A DNA stretch of 64,000 nucleotides from Candidatus Roseilinea sp. (GTDB lineage: Bacteria; Chloroflexota; Anaerolineae; J036; Brachytrichaceae): the NCBI GenBank assembly GCA_025055235.1, contig JANWYN010000040.1, positions 1-64,000 on the forward strand. Direction: 5' to 3'. Position numbers and translations under genes: made by a program. This document shows, in pieces, positions 33,071-43,149 of this stretch. The notes beneath the pieces were generated by a model, which made no database searches, was not told where the DNA came from, and was given only the letters and a program-made list of their open reading frames with translations. How positions within the stretch are numbered: the first letter of the stretch is position 1; each line of letters opens with the position of its first letter.

Positions 33071-33166
33071 CCGAGGTTCGAGGCAGAATGAACAGAATGG
33101 ACAAACTATCCTGTTCATCCTGTCAATCCTGCCACTCCTCTCTACTACTTGCCGACATTCCTCACT

Positions 33167-34291
33167 ATGAGCATCTACGATGACTTGGGCATTCGACCTG
33201 TGATCAACGCCAACGCCACACTGACGAAGCTGGGTGGCAGCGTGATGCCGCCGGAGGTGATCGCCGCGATGGAAGATGCAGCGCGCTTTCACGTGGACCT
33301 CGAGGAATTGCACGACCGCGTGGGCGAAAGGCTCGCCGAGCTGACCGGCAACGAAGCGGCGATGGTCGCCACCGGCGCCGCCGCGGGCATCGTGCTCGCC
33401 GTCGCGGCATGCGTCTCGGGCGGCGACCAAGCACTGGCCCGGCGACTGCCACACACCGAGGCGCTCGACAAGAACGAGGTCATCATGTTCACCTCGCACC
33501 GCAACGGCTACGACTTCGCCGTGCGCCAGACCGGCGTGAAGGTGATCGAGATCGGCAGCGAGATACACACCGAACCGGCCGAGCTGGAGGCGGCGTTTAG
33601 CCCGCGCACGGCGGCGTTCGTCTGGTTCCAGGGTTACTTCACCGGCAAAGGCGACCTGCCCATTGAGCGCGTCATCGCGGTGTGCCGCGCGCGCGATGTG
33701 CCGGTAATCGTGGACGGCGCGGCGCAGTTGCCGCCGGTGGAGAACCTCTGGCGCTTCACGCAGATGGGCGCGGCATGCGCCATCTTCAGCGGCGGCAAAG
33801 ACCTGCGCGGTCCGCAAACCACCGGCCTGGTCGTCGGCCGGCGGTGGCTGATCCAAGCCATGCGCAAGTTGAGCAGCCCCAACCACGGCATCGGCCGGCC
33901 GATGAAGGTGAGCAAAGAAGACATGGCCGGGCTGCTGGCGGCAGTGAAGCGCTACATCGCGATGGACCACGAGGAACGCCGCGAACGCGACGAGCGCGTG
34001 GTGGCTGATTGGTGCGCGACCTTCAACGCGCTGCCCGGCGTGCGTGCCGCGCGCTCCTTCCCCAACGAAGCCGGCCAACCCTTGCCGCGCTGCGAAGTGT
34101 TCATTGACCCGCGCCGGGCCGGGATCACGCGCGACGAGCTGATCGCCCGGCTGTGGGATGGCAACCCACGCATCAGCGTCGGCGAATCCGAAGCTGCCGA
34201 CGGCATCCTGCTGAATCCAATGACGCTGACGGATGAAGAGGTTCGCGTCGTCACCGAACGCATCGTACACTTGCTCCATCGTGGGACTTAG
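33167..34291 (+). CDS. SelA-like PLP-dependent lyase (D-glucosaminate-6-phosphate ammonia-lyase family)
   Basis: 374 residues from 'MSIYDDLGIRPVINANATL'; an ATG six codons upstream is less likely. PLP fold type I: 'AMVATGAAAGIVLAVAACVS', the Asp that contacts the cofactor in 'VPVIVDGAAQLPP', and the Schiff-base Lys in 'IFSGGKDLRGPQTTGLVVG'. This is the DgaE/SelA-like group, shorter than true selenocysteine synthase and lacking its tRNA-binding context. It probably eliminates ammonia from an aminated sugar acid or a related amino acid. Pairs with the amidohydrolase upstream, and its 3' end lies 66 bases before the right arm of the long inverted repeat. Confidence 0.8.
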   Translation: MSIYDDLGIRPVINANATLTKLGGSVMPPEVIAAMEDAARFHVDLEELHDRVGERLAELTGNEAAMVATGAAAGIVLAVAACVSGGDQALARRLPHTEALDKNEVIMFTSHRNGYDFAVRQTGVKVIEIGSEIHTEPAELEAAFSPRTAAFVWFQGYFTGKGDLPIERVIAVCRARDVPVIVDGAAQLPPVENLWRFTQMGAACAIFSGGKDLRGPQTTGLVVGRRWLIQAMRKLSSPNHGIGRPMKVSKEDMAGLLAAVKRYIAMDHEERRERDERVVADWCATFNALPGVRAARSFPNEAGQPLPRCEVFIDPRRAGITRDELIARLWDGNPRISVGESEAADGILLNPMTLTDEEVRVVTERIVHLLHRGT

Positions 34292-34357
34292 AGCGGATTC
34301 CGAATTCAAGTGCGGTTGCTCAAGTTGCCTCAGGGCTTCGAATCCTCTAAACCGTCA

Positions 34358-34617
34358 TGCCCGCTTGCGCGCTGACCGTTGCACAGCACTTCTGTGCTCG
34401 GAAGGAAGCCCGGCCCCAAACCACTGGGCTAAGGGGACGGGCGGGCTTCGACAAGCTCAGCCCGCGCCTCAGCCCGCGGGCTGAGCCTGCCGAACCCGCG
34501 CGACGGTAACTTCTCAGCGTCCAGAGCCGCAGGCGTGAAGCCTGCGGCTGCCGCACGGATTTGCGCACCGCCCGCCTCCTTCAGCGCGGACCATTCATGG
34601 CCGCGCTGCTTGCCGGT
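34358..34617 (-). repeat. Long inverted repeat, right arm
   Basis: Reverse-complement partner of 31514-31727, about 260 bp long and the fuller copy. Read on the minus strand it runs from AGCAGCGCGGCCATGAATGG to CAGCGCGCAAGCGGGCATGA. It has internal small palindromes around the GCCGCAGGC motif and a CGGGCTGAGGC series. The pair encloses exactly the amidohydrolase and SelA-like genes. No transposase or coding evidence lies inside the arms. Together with the promoter of the deoR-like gene it accounts for the 444-base gap 34292-34735. Confidence 0.85.
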
Positions 34618-34658
34618 CATCAAATCACTCAATTCGCGCTCAAAATATCAATGGCCAA

Positions 34659-34687
34659 TTGACAATCGCTCAAATCTAGCGTAGTCT
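34659..34687 (+). promoter_or_regulatory. Promoter of deoR-like gene with direct repeats
   Basis: TTGACA (34659-34664), 17-bp spacer, TAGTCT (34682-34687), 48 bases before the ATG. CGCTCAAA occurs twice (34636-34643 as GCGCTCAAAA and 34667-34674 as TCGCTCAAAT) flanking the -35 box. Direct repeats are the usual form of DeoR-family operators. Confidence 0.55.
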
Positions 34688-34735
34688 GGTGCACGTAGTT
34701 GATCCAAAGCCGATCAATCTACGCGAACGCGCATT

Positions 34736-35521
34736 ATGGCGGCTTCTACGCTTGAGCGACATCGCCGCGTAGCCCAGTTCGTCCGGCAGCGGCAGCAGGT
34801 GAGCGTTCACGAGCTGTGCGACGCATTCTCGGTGAGCCTAGCGACTGCGCGGCGCGACCTGGACGCGCTGGCTAAGCAGGGCAAGATCAAGCGTGTGCAC
34901 GGCGGCGCGATGGCGCTTTCGCAAGACGGACACCCAGGCGACGAGCTTCACTGGCTACCTACCCTGCCCCGCTCCGCCGAGCGAGCCGGCGAGAAAGCGC
35001 GCATCGGCGCGGCAGCGGCGGCATTGGTCAACGAGGGTGAGACGATCTTCCTAAGCAGCGGCAGCACGGTGCTCGAAGTTGCGCTGCATTTGCGTTCGGC
35101 CAGGCGGTTGAACGTCATCACCAACTCCCTGCCGGTGCTCAACGTGCTGGCCGGCGCTCCGGGCATCAACCTGGTTGCGCTGGGCGGCGTGCTCAACCGC
35201 AACGAGATGTCGCTCATCGGCCACATCACCCAGCAGGCGCTGTCCGAAGTGCGCGCCGACAAGGTCTTCATCGGCATCTACGGCGTGGATCTGCAGCACG
35301 GCCTGACGAACACCGACCTGCAAGAGACGCTGACCGACCGCGCCATCCTGAAGATCGGGCGCGAGGTGATCCTGCTCGCCGACCACACCAAGTGCGGGCG
35401 CGCTGCTGCTGCGTTCGTCGCGCCGCTCTCGGCAATCCACACCCTGATTACCGACGCCGGCGCGCCTGCGCACTTTGTCGAGGGCGTGCGTGCGCTTGGC
35501 ATCCGCGCCATCGTCGTATGA
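34736..35521 (+). CDS. DeoR-family transcriptional regulator
   Basis: 261 residues. N-terminal winged helix: 'ERHRRVAQFVRQRQQVSVHE' then 'FSVSLATARRDLDALAKQG' and 'IKRVHGGAM', the classic DeoR signature. C-terminal sugar-phosphate-binding domain with 'KARIGAAAAALVNEGETIFL', 'SSGSTVLEVA' and 'LLADHTKCGR'. It likely senses a phosphorylated sugar or sugar-acid and controls the flanking amidohydrolase/SelA-like pair and the oligopeptide-type importer downstream. Candidate operator repeats lie in its own promoter. No clear ribosome site before the ATG at 34736. Confidence 0.92.
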   Translation: MAASTLERHRRVAQFVRQRQQVSVHELCDAFSVSLATARRDLDALAKQGKIKRVHGGAMALSQDGHPGDELHWLPTLPRSAERAGEKARIGAAAAALVNEGETIFLSSGSTVLEVALHLRSARRLNVITNSLPVLNVLAGAPGINLVALGGVLNRNEMSLIGHITQQALSEVRADKVFIGIYGVDLQHGLTNTDLQETLTDRAILKIGREVILLADHTKCGRAAAAFVAPLSAIHTLITDAGAPAHFVEGVRALGIRAIVV

Positions 35522-35652
35522 GCGTTTGTCGGAGGAGGATCCGCATGCTAATATCGCGCTGGCATCGCCGACCGATTCATCTGCTGAGCGCATGGCGCGG
35601 GCAAGGCAAGCAGCGCTGCGCCCGCGACAATTGCTGCATGAAAGTGTGACGC

Positions 35653-36744
35653 ATGGCCGTTCAAACCGCTCCGATTCCCGTCAGTTTGTCGGAGGAACAG
35701 ACGCGCCCCGGCCTGCTGCAGCGCGTCTTTCGCAGCTACGTCTTCCGCCGCCTGCTCAAGGCTTTCGCTACGATCTTCGCCGTCGTGACGGCGACCTTCT
35801 TCCTGATCCGCCTGATGCCGAGCAACCCCGTCGAAATCTTCATCCAGGAACAGATCATGATGTACGGCATGTCGTATCAGGAGGCACGCGATCAGGCCTC
35901 GGCGCTGTTTGCGATTGACCTTGACGCGCCGCTGAGCCGGCAGTACCTGGAGTATTTGGGCAACTTGCTGCGTGGTGATTTGGGGCAGTCGTATCGCTCG
36001 AAGGGCACCTACGTCGCGGACATCATTCGCCAATTCCTGCCGTGGACGTTGTTCAGCGTCGGCACATCGCTGCTGATCAGCTTCATCCTCGGCGTGGTGC
36101 TGGGCATGCTGATGGCCTACCGGCGCGAGACGCCGATTGACTACGCGCTCTCTACTTTCGCTTCGCTGGTCAGCTCGGTGCCAAACTACCTGATCGCCAT
36201 CATCCTGCTGGTGGTGCTGGGGCCGCAGCTGAAGCTCATCAACATCGCCAGCATGCGCGGCTCGCTCTCGCCGGGCGTGCAACCGGGGTTCACGCTGCAC
36301 TTCTTCTTGGACGTGCTCTATCACGCCGCGCTGCCCATCTTCGTCTATGTGCTCACCACCATCGGCGGCTGGATGCTGGCGATGAAGAGCAGCACGATCG
36401 CCACGCTGGAGGAAGACTACGTGACCGTGGCACGGGCGCGCGGCTTAAAAGACGGGCGCATCATGACCTCGTATGTCGGGCGCAACGCCTCGCTGCCGTT
36501 GTTCACCCAGCTCGCCATCAGCATCGGCTTCGTCTTCGGCGGCTCGGTGCTGATCGAGGCCATCTTCGTCTATCAAGGCATCGGCCAACAACTGATCAAG
36601 GCCATCAACCAGCGCGACTACCCGGTGATGCAGGGCATCTTCCTCATCATCACCATCTCGGTGATCATGGCCAACTTGATCGCCGACCTGCTCTACAGCC
36701 GGCTCGACCCGCGCATCCGCCTGGGTCAAGGAGAGACGAAATGA
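35653..36744 (+). CDS. Oligopeptide-type ABC transporter permease (DppB-like)
   Basis: 363 residues. N-terminal helix 'LKAFATIFAVVTATFFLIRL' followed by 'MPSNPVEIF', as in DppB/OppB permeases. A periplasmic loop of about 60 residues, then helices with 'LFSVGTSLLISFILGVVLGM' and the EAA-type loop 'DYVTVARARGLKDGRIMTSY'. The final helix ends near 'ADLLYSRLDPRIRLGQGE'. It forms half of the channel with the next gene product. The gene overlaps the following ATG (ATGA). 132 bases separate it from the regulator gene. The loop is longer than in E. coli DppB, as in other members of the Chloroflexota-type set. Confidence 0.93.
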   Translation: MAVQTAPIPVSLSEEQTRPGLLQRVFRSYVFRRLLKAFATIFAVVTATFFLIRLMPSNPVEIFIQEQIMMYGMSYQEARDQASALFAIDLDAPLSRQYLEYLGNLLRGDLGQSYRSKGTYVADIIRQFLPWTLFSVGTSLLISFILGVVLGMLMAYRRETPIDYALSTFASLVSSVPNYLIAIILLVVLGPQLKLINIASMRGSLSPGVQPGFTLHFFLDVLYHAALPIFVYVLTTIGGWMLAMKSSTIATLEEDYVTVARARGLKDGRIMTSYVGRNASLPLFTQLAISIGFVFGGSVLIEAIFVYQGIGQQLIKAINQRDYPVMQGIFLIITISVIMANLIADLLYSRLDPRIRLGQGETK

Positions 36745-37619
36745 CGTTCGTGAGAGGCATCGCAAACTGGTTCGGCCAGACGCTGCGCCTGATTGCCCGT
36801 AACAAGGCCGGCTTCCTGGGCTTCATCGGGCTGCTGTTCTTCATCTTCTTGGCCTTCGTCATGCCGCTGTTCGTGCCGCTGGATAAGACCTCGCGCGTGG
36901 ACAAGATCTACAATCCGCCTTCCGCGGAGCACATCCTCGGCACCGACTTTCAAGGCCGCGACATTTTCTCGTTGGTGGTGCACGGCGGGCGCGACGTGAT
37001 CGTCATCGCCTTCCTCACCGGCGCAATCAGCACATTCATCGCGGTCGTGCTCGGCTCGATCAGCGCGCTGCTAGGCGGCGCCGTGGATTCGGCGATCATG
37101 GCGGCGACCGACTTCTGGCTCGCCATCCCCACCTTCCCGCTGCTGGCCGTGCTGGCCACGCAGATCAAGCTGAACGACGTGTGGCTGCTGTCGCTCATCC
37201 TCGCGCTGCTGTCGTGGGCGACGCTCACGCGCGCCATCCGCTCGCAGGTGCTCTCGCTACGCCAGCGCGATTACGTGGAAGCGGCGCGATCGCTCGGCAT
37301 GAGCCACCGGCACATCATCTTTAAAGAGATCCTGCCCAACATGATGAGCTATATCGCCATCAGCCTGGTGTTCGCCATGACCGCCGCCGTATACGCACAG
37401 GGCGGCCTGGTGTTCCTCGGCTTACTGTCGTTCTCCGACAACAACAGTTGGGCGGTGACGATCCAACTGGCCTGGACGCGCGGCGCGATCTTCTTCAAGG
37501 ATAGCTTCCTAAACATCATGGCGCCGGTGGCGGCCATCGCCTTGTTTCAGCTTTCGCTGGTGCTGTTCACCCGCTCGCTGGAGGAGATCTTCAATCCGCG
37601 GTTGAGGGTGGGAGTGTAG
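36741..37619 (+). CDS. Oligopeptide-type ABC transporter permease (DppC-like)
   Basis: 292 residues. First helix 'GFLGFIGLLFFIFLAFVMPL', then the hallmark 'HILGTDFQGRDIFSLVVHGG' of DppC/OppC ('G-T-D-x-x-G-R-D'), and the EAA loop 'DYVEAARSLGMSHRHIIFKE', 'ILPNMM'. Six helices in total. Translationally coupled to the upstream permease through a four-base overlap. A 97-base gap filled by G-rich microsatellite-like DNA (37620-37705) separates it from the ATPase genes. Confidence 0.94.
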   Translation: MTFVRGIANWFGQTLRLIARNKAGFLGFIGLLFFIFLAFVMPLFVPLDKTSRVDKIYNPPSAEHILGTDFQGRDIFSLVVHGGRDVIVIAFLTGAISTFIAVVLGSISALLGGAVDSAIMAATDFWLAIPTFPLLAVLATQIKLNDVWLLSLILALLSWATLTRAIRSQVLSLRQRDYVEAARSLGMSHRHIIFKEILPNMMSYIAISLVFAMTAAVYAQGGLVFLGLLSFSDNNSWAVTIQLAWTRGAIFFKDSFLNIMAPVAAIALFQLSLVLFTRSLEEIFNPRLRVGV

Positions 37620-37705
37620 GTCAGGGGCCGGGAGTCAGGGGTCAGGAGCCAGGGATCAGGGATCAGAGGGGAGAGATTGGAAGTCGGGAGTAGGGAGTCG
37701 GGAGT
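37620..37705 (+). repeat. G-rich microsatellite-like repeat (GGGAGTC/GGGATCA units)
   Basis: Degenerate tandem units of the type GTCAGGGG, GGATCAGGGATCAG and GGGAGTCGGGAG fill the gap between the permease and ATPase genes. The same sequence family, on the opposite strand, lies inside dnaG (52460-52545). Several runs of three or four G could form a quadruplex in the transcript or in single-stranded DNA. Confidence 0.75.
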
Positions 37706-37716
37706 TGAAGGTGACG

Positions 37717-38724
37717 ATGAGCGAGAATGCGAAGACGGCAGGTGAGCCGGCGCTCCTGGTCGAAGACCTGTGGGTGGAATATCCGGCGCGGCGCGGCGTG
37801 GTCAAGGCCGTGCGCGGCGTGAGCTTCGAGCTGCGGCGCGGCGAAACGCTTGCGCTCATCGGCGAGAGCGGCTCCGGCAAGACCACGCTCGGGCTGGCGC
37901 TGGTGCGTCTGCTGCCCAAGGCCGCGCGCATCAAGCAAGGCCGGATCATGTACTACCGCAACGGCACCTCGCAAGACGTGCTCGCGTTGAATGCCGAACA
38001 ACTGCGCCGCTTCCGATGGCAAGAGTGCGCCATGGTCTTCCAGGGCGCGCAAAATGCGCTCAATCCGGTGCTGCGCATCGAGGCGCAGTTCCTCGACACC
38101 GCCCGCGCCCACGGCATGACCGATGCCAAGGCGGTGCGCGAGCGCGCCATCGAGCTGCTGAAGATGGTGCAGCTCGACCCGCAACGGGTGATGCACTCCT
38201 TCCCGCACGAACTGAGCGGCGGCATGCGCCAGCGCGTGCTGATCGCGCTGGGATTGTTGTTGCAGCCACAAGTCATCATCCTCGACGAGCCGACCACGGC
38301 GCTCGACATCCTCACCCAGCGCTCGGTGATCGAGGTGCTGCGCCGGCTGCGGACGCAGTTGGATTTCTCGCTCATCTTCATCTCGCACGACCTGTCGCTG
38401 GCCGCCGAGCTGGCCGACCGCGTCGCGACGGTGTATGCCGGCGCCATCGTCGAGATCGGCAGCGTATACGACATCTTCGAGCGACCGCGACATCCGTACA
38501 CCCTGGCGCTCACCCGCTCCGTGCCCACCGTCACCGGCGAGATGCACCCGCTGGCATCCATTCCCGGCTCGCCACCTGACCTAATCAACCCGCCGCTTGG
38601 CTGCGCCTTCCATCCGCGTTGCCCCTATGCCACCGACCAATGTCGCAGCCAGGAGCCACGGCTGGAGCGCGTGGGCGATGACCAATTCGCCGCCTGCTGG
38701 CATTGGCAAGAGGTGAAACCGTGA
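37717..38724 (+). CDS. Oligopeptide-type ABC transporter ATPase (DppD-like)
   Basis: 335 residues. Walker A 'GESGSGKTTLG', Q-loop region 'CAMVFQGAQNALNPVLRI', signature 'HELSGGMRQR', Walker B 'VIILDEPTTALD' and switch His in 'IFISHDLSL'. The C-terminal 'GCAFHPRCPYATDQC' is the Fe-S/metal-type Cys motif typical of Dpp/OppD proteins. TTG at 37705 and GTG at 37711 are in frame, but the ATG at 37717 with GGAG upstream is preferred. Its stop overlaps the GTG start of the partner ATPase. It powers peptide or small-oligomer uptake. Confidence 0.94.
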   Translation: MSENAKTAGEPALLVEDLWVEYPARRGVVKAVRGVSFELRRGETLALIGESGSGKTTLGLALVRLLPKAARIKQGRIMYYRNGTSQDVLALNAEQLRRFRWQECAMVFQGAQNALNPVLRIEAQFLDTARAHGMTDAKAVRERAIELLKMVQLDPQRVMHSFPHELSGGMRQRVLIALGLLLQPQVIILDEPTTALDILTQRSVIEVLRRLRTQLDFSLIFISHDLSLAAELADRVATVYAGAIVEIGSVYDIFERPRHPYTLALTRSVPTVTGEMHPLASIPGSPPDLINPPLGCAFHPRCPYATDQCRSQEPRLERVGDDQFAACWHWQEVKP

Positions 38725-39731
38725 CGGTGAACGCAACACCGATCATCGAGCTTGATCGCGTCTCGCGCGTGTTCGAGCAACGCCGCAGGCAGGTGAAAGC
38801 GGTGGATGCCGTGTCGCTTGCCGTGCAAGAGGGCGAAGTGGTGTGCCTGGTCGGCGAGAGCGGCTGCGGCAAGACCACCACCGGCAAGATGATCGCCGGG
38901 CTGATCCATCCATCCGGCGGCGAAGTGCGCTACGCCGGCAAGAACATCTGGGCGATGAGCAAAGACGAATTCCGGCGCTATCGCCTGGCCGTCCAGCTCA
39001 TCCATCAGGATCCCTACGCGTCGCTCAACCCGGCGCACACGGTGTACGGCATCATGAGCGCGCCGCTGCTGCAACACGGCATTGTTGCTAACCACAAGCA
39101 GGCGCGCGAGCGCGTGCGCGACCTGCTGCGCACGGTGGACCTGACGCCGCCGGACGACTTCTTGGACAAATATCCTCACCAGCTCAGTGGCGGCCAGCGC
39201 CAGCGCGTGTCGGTGGCCCGCGCGCTCACCGTGTCGCCAAAAGTCATCGTCGCCGACGAAGCAGTCTCGATGGTGGACGTCTCGATCCGCGTCAGCCTGC
39301 TGAACATGCTCAGCCGGCTGAAGCGCGACCTGGGCGTGACGTTCATCTTCATCACGCATGACCTGGCGGTGGCCAAGCACTTCGCCTGGGAGGGTCGCAT
39401 CGCGGTGATGTATCTGGGGCGCATGATCGAGATCGGCCGCACGCCACAGATCATCAATCACCCGCAACATCCCTACACCCGTGCCCTGCTCTCGGCCATT
39501 CCGGAAGCCGACCCGCGCATCACGCGGACGAAGGAGCGCTTGCAACTGCGCAGCCTGGACATCCCCAGCCTGCTCAACATCCCGAGCGGGTGCTCGTTCC
39601 ACCCGCGCTGCCCGTTGTTCGAAGCGGGGTTGTGCGAGGTGAGCGTCCCGCCGCTGGCAGACGTGGGCGACGGGACGCGCGTGGCCTGCCACGTCGTCGC
39701 GCGTGAGCGGGCCAAGGAGGTCGTCGCATGA
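38721..39731 (+). CDS. Oligopeptide-type ABC transporter ATPase (DppF-like)
   Basis: 336 residues from a GTG at 38721 that overlaps the upstream stop (GTGA). Walker A 'GESGCGKTTTGKM', 'LIHQDPYASLNPAHTV', signature 'HQLSGGQRQRVSVA', Walker B 'VIVADEAVSMVD' (the usual Pro after DE is Ala) and 'FITHDLAVA'. The C-terminal Cys motif 'GCSFHPRCPLFEAGLC' is present. It forms the heterodimeric motor with the DppD-like protein. Its last bases overlap the ATG of the small membrane protein. Confidence 0.94.
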   Translation: MTVNATPIIELDRVSRVFEQRRRQVKAVDAVSLAVQEGEVVCLVGESGCGKTTTGKMIAGLIHPSGGEVRYAGKNIWAMSKDEFRRYRLAVQLIHQDPYASLNPAHTVYGIMSAPLLQHGIVANHKQARERVRDLLRTVDLTPPDDFLDKYPHQLSGGQRQRVSVARALTVSPKVIVADEAVSMVDVSIRVSLLNMLSRLKRDLGVTFIFITHDLAVAKHFAWEGRIAVMYLGRMIEIGRTPQIINHPQHPYTRALLSAIPEADPRITRTKERLQLRSLDIPSLLNIPSGCSFHPRCPLFEAGLCEVSVPPLADVGDGTRVACHVVARERAKEVVA

Positions 39732-39910
39732 GTGAGGGGATGACCCGAACGGCGCTGTCGCTTGCGCTGTTCATCGTCATCGCATCAGCAGCCGTGCTGA
39801 TCGGACAAACGCCGGGCACGGCGGAGTTCGTCGTATCGGTCATGAGCCTCGCCGTCGGGTTGATCTTCGCGGCTCTGGTGGTGCTGGTCGCCCGGCGAGG
39901 CATGAAGTGA
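39728..39910 (+). CDS. Small two-helix membrane protein in transporter operon
   Basis: 60 residues. Two hydrophobic helices ('ALSLALFIVIASAAVLIG' and 'FVVSVMSLAVGLIFAALVVL') joined by a short loop and ending in a basic 'ARRGMK', which places both ends in the cytoplasm. The ATG overlaps the stop of the DppF-like gene (ATGA), and the strict coupling argues that it is a real gene. No family recognised. It may stabilise or tune the importer, as other small membrane subunits do; that is inference. Confidence 0.75.
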   Translation: MSEGMTRTALSLALFIVIASAAVLIGQTPGTAEFVVSVMSLAVGLIFAALVVLVARRGMK

Positions 39911-40029
39911 CGACAAGGAGGTGGTGCATCGAACCGAGGCGTGTTCATCCGAGTCCCAACGCACATCAGTTTTCGAAAGAACGAACCCCAATCCAATGAG
40001 CAGTTAGAAAACCAGGAGGAAGAGTAACT

Positions 40030-41880
<1,851 letters not shown>

Positions 41881-41901
41881 GCAGTATCGCATCGTGCAAG
41901 C

Positions 41902-41940
41902 AGAAACCAGGTTTCCCCGAGAAACCTGGTTTCTCTTTTC
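41902..41940 (+). terminator. Rho-independent terminator after binding-protein gene
   Basis: Perfect 13-bp stem (41902-41914 with 41922-41934), seven-base loop, followed by CTTTTC. It lies 21 bases after the importer operon's last stop codon and seven bases before the next ATG. Confidence 0.85.
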
Positions 41941-41946
41941 TCCTGG

Positions 41947-43149
41947 ATGGCCTACGACTTCTCCGCACTCGATGCGCTGATGGCATCGGCGCTCGACCGG
42001 GTCTTCCCCGCAGCACAGGTGCAGGTGCGCGTCGGCGGGGAGATCGTCTACGACGCCAGCGTCGGTTTCCTCGACCCGGAGACGCGGGCGCGCCCGACCA
42101 CGCCCGCGACGCGCTTCGACTTGGCCTCAGTCTCCAAACTCTTCACCGTCGTCGCGTTCATGACCCTGGTCGAGGAAGGCCGCGTCCGGCTGGATCAGCC
42201 CGTCGCCGAGGTGCTGCCCGAATTTTGCGGCCGCCGGCCCATCGCACCCTACCCCGACCCGCTGCGCCCAGGCAGCATCGTCGAGGTCGCGCCGCGCGCC
42301 GAGGGCGAAGTTGACGCCGGCGCGGTCACCTTCCGGCAGCTCCTATCGCACAGCGCCGGGCTGCCGGCCTGGCTGCCGCTGTGGAGGATGGCCGCCGAAT
42401 GGCAGCGCACGCTTGCGCCGGACGAGGTGCAGCGTCGCCTGCGCGGGGCCGTCTTCGCCACGTCGTTCGCCTATCCGCCCGGCGCGCACGTGGTCTACAG
42501 CGACATTGGCTTGCTGCTGGTCGGCTTCGCCATCGAACGCCTGACCGGCGTGACGCTGCGCGAGGCTGTGCACAGCCACGTCACGGCGCCGCTGGGCCTG
42601 GATTCCATCACCTATGGCCCGATCCCGTGCGACCTGGCCGCGCCGACCGAGTTCTACTCACATCAGGGCCGCCGGATGTGCGGTGAAGTGCATGACGAGA
42701 ACGCCTTCGCCTTCGGCGGCGTCGCCGGGCATGCCGGCTTGTTCGGCACGGCGCATGATGTGGCTACCTTCGGCGAGGCGTTGCGCTGCGCGTTGGCCGG
42801 CACGCGCGAGACGGTACTACGCCAGGCGACGCTGGCCGAGATGGTGCGCCTGCAAGCGCAGGATGGCGACACCTCGACAGGCTCGGGACAGGTCGTGCGA
42901 CGCGGGTTAGGGTTTGCCTTGCGGTCGCCCAACCCACAAGCGATGAGCTACCCGTTGGGCGAAAGTGCTTTTGGTCACCTCGGCTTCACCGGCACCGCGC
43001 TGTGGGTGGACCCATCGCGCGCGCTGGTCTTGGCCTGCCTGACCAACCACATCTACTATGGACGCGAGGGCGAGGACACGATCACGCCTTTCCGTGCGGC
43101 GCTGGCGCGAACGGTCGTCGAATGCATACAATCGGCGCATGACGACTGA
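41947..43149 (+). CDS. Serine hydrolase of the beta-lactamase/penicillin-binding (class C-like) family
   Basis: 400 residues. Nucleophile motif 'LASVSKLFT' (S-x-x-K), second motif 'VVYSDIGL' (Y-S-D in place of Y-x-N) and third motif 'FGHLGFTGT' (H-x-G). This set is typical of esterase or D-aminopeptidase relatives of AmpC rather than true beta-lactamases. No signal peptide is seen, so it may be cytoplasmic and act on imported material. The ATG follows the terminator by seven bases. A short insertion-like segment 'DTSTGSGQVVRRG' sits near 318. It overlaps the dioxygenase gene by 11 bases. Confidence 0.88.
   Translation: MAYDFSALDALMASALDRVFPAAQVQVRVGGEIVYDASVGFLDPETRARPTTPATRFDLASVSKLFTVVAFMTLVEEGRVRLDQPVAEVLPEFCGRRPIAPYPDPLRPGSIVEVAPRAEGEVDAGAVTFRQLLSHSAGLPAWLPLWRMAAEWQRTLAPDEVQRRLRGAVFATSFAYPPGAHVVYSDIGLLLVGFAIERLTGVTLREAVHSHVTAPLGLDSITYGPIPCDLAAPTEFYSHQGRRMCGEVHDENAFAFGGVAGHAGLFGTAHDVATFGEALRCALAGTRETVLRQATLAEMVRLQAQDGDTSTGSGQVVRRGLGFALRSPNPQAMSYPLGESAFGHLGFTGTALWVDPSRALVLACLTNHIYYGREGEDTITPFRAALARTVVECIQSAHDD

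Noticed and set aside
37620-37710. CRISPR-like array suspected from regular G-rich units
   Set aside because: Units are short, degenerate and contiguous with no unique spacers. No CRISPR array was seen anywhere in the window and no cas gene.
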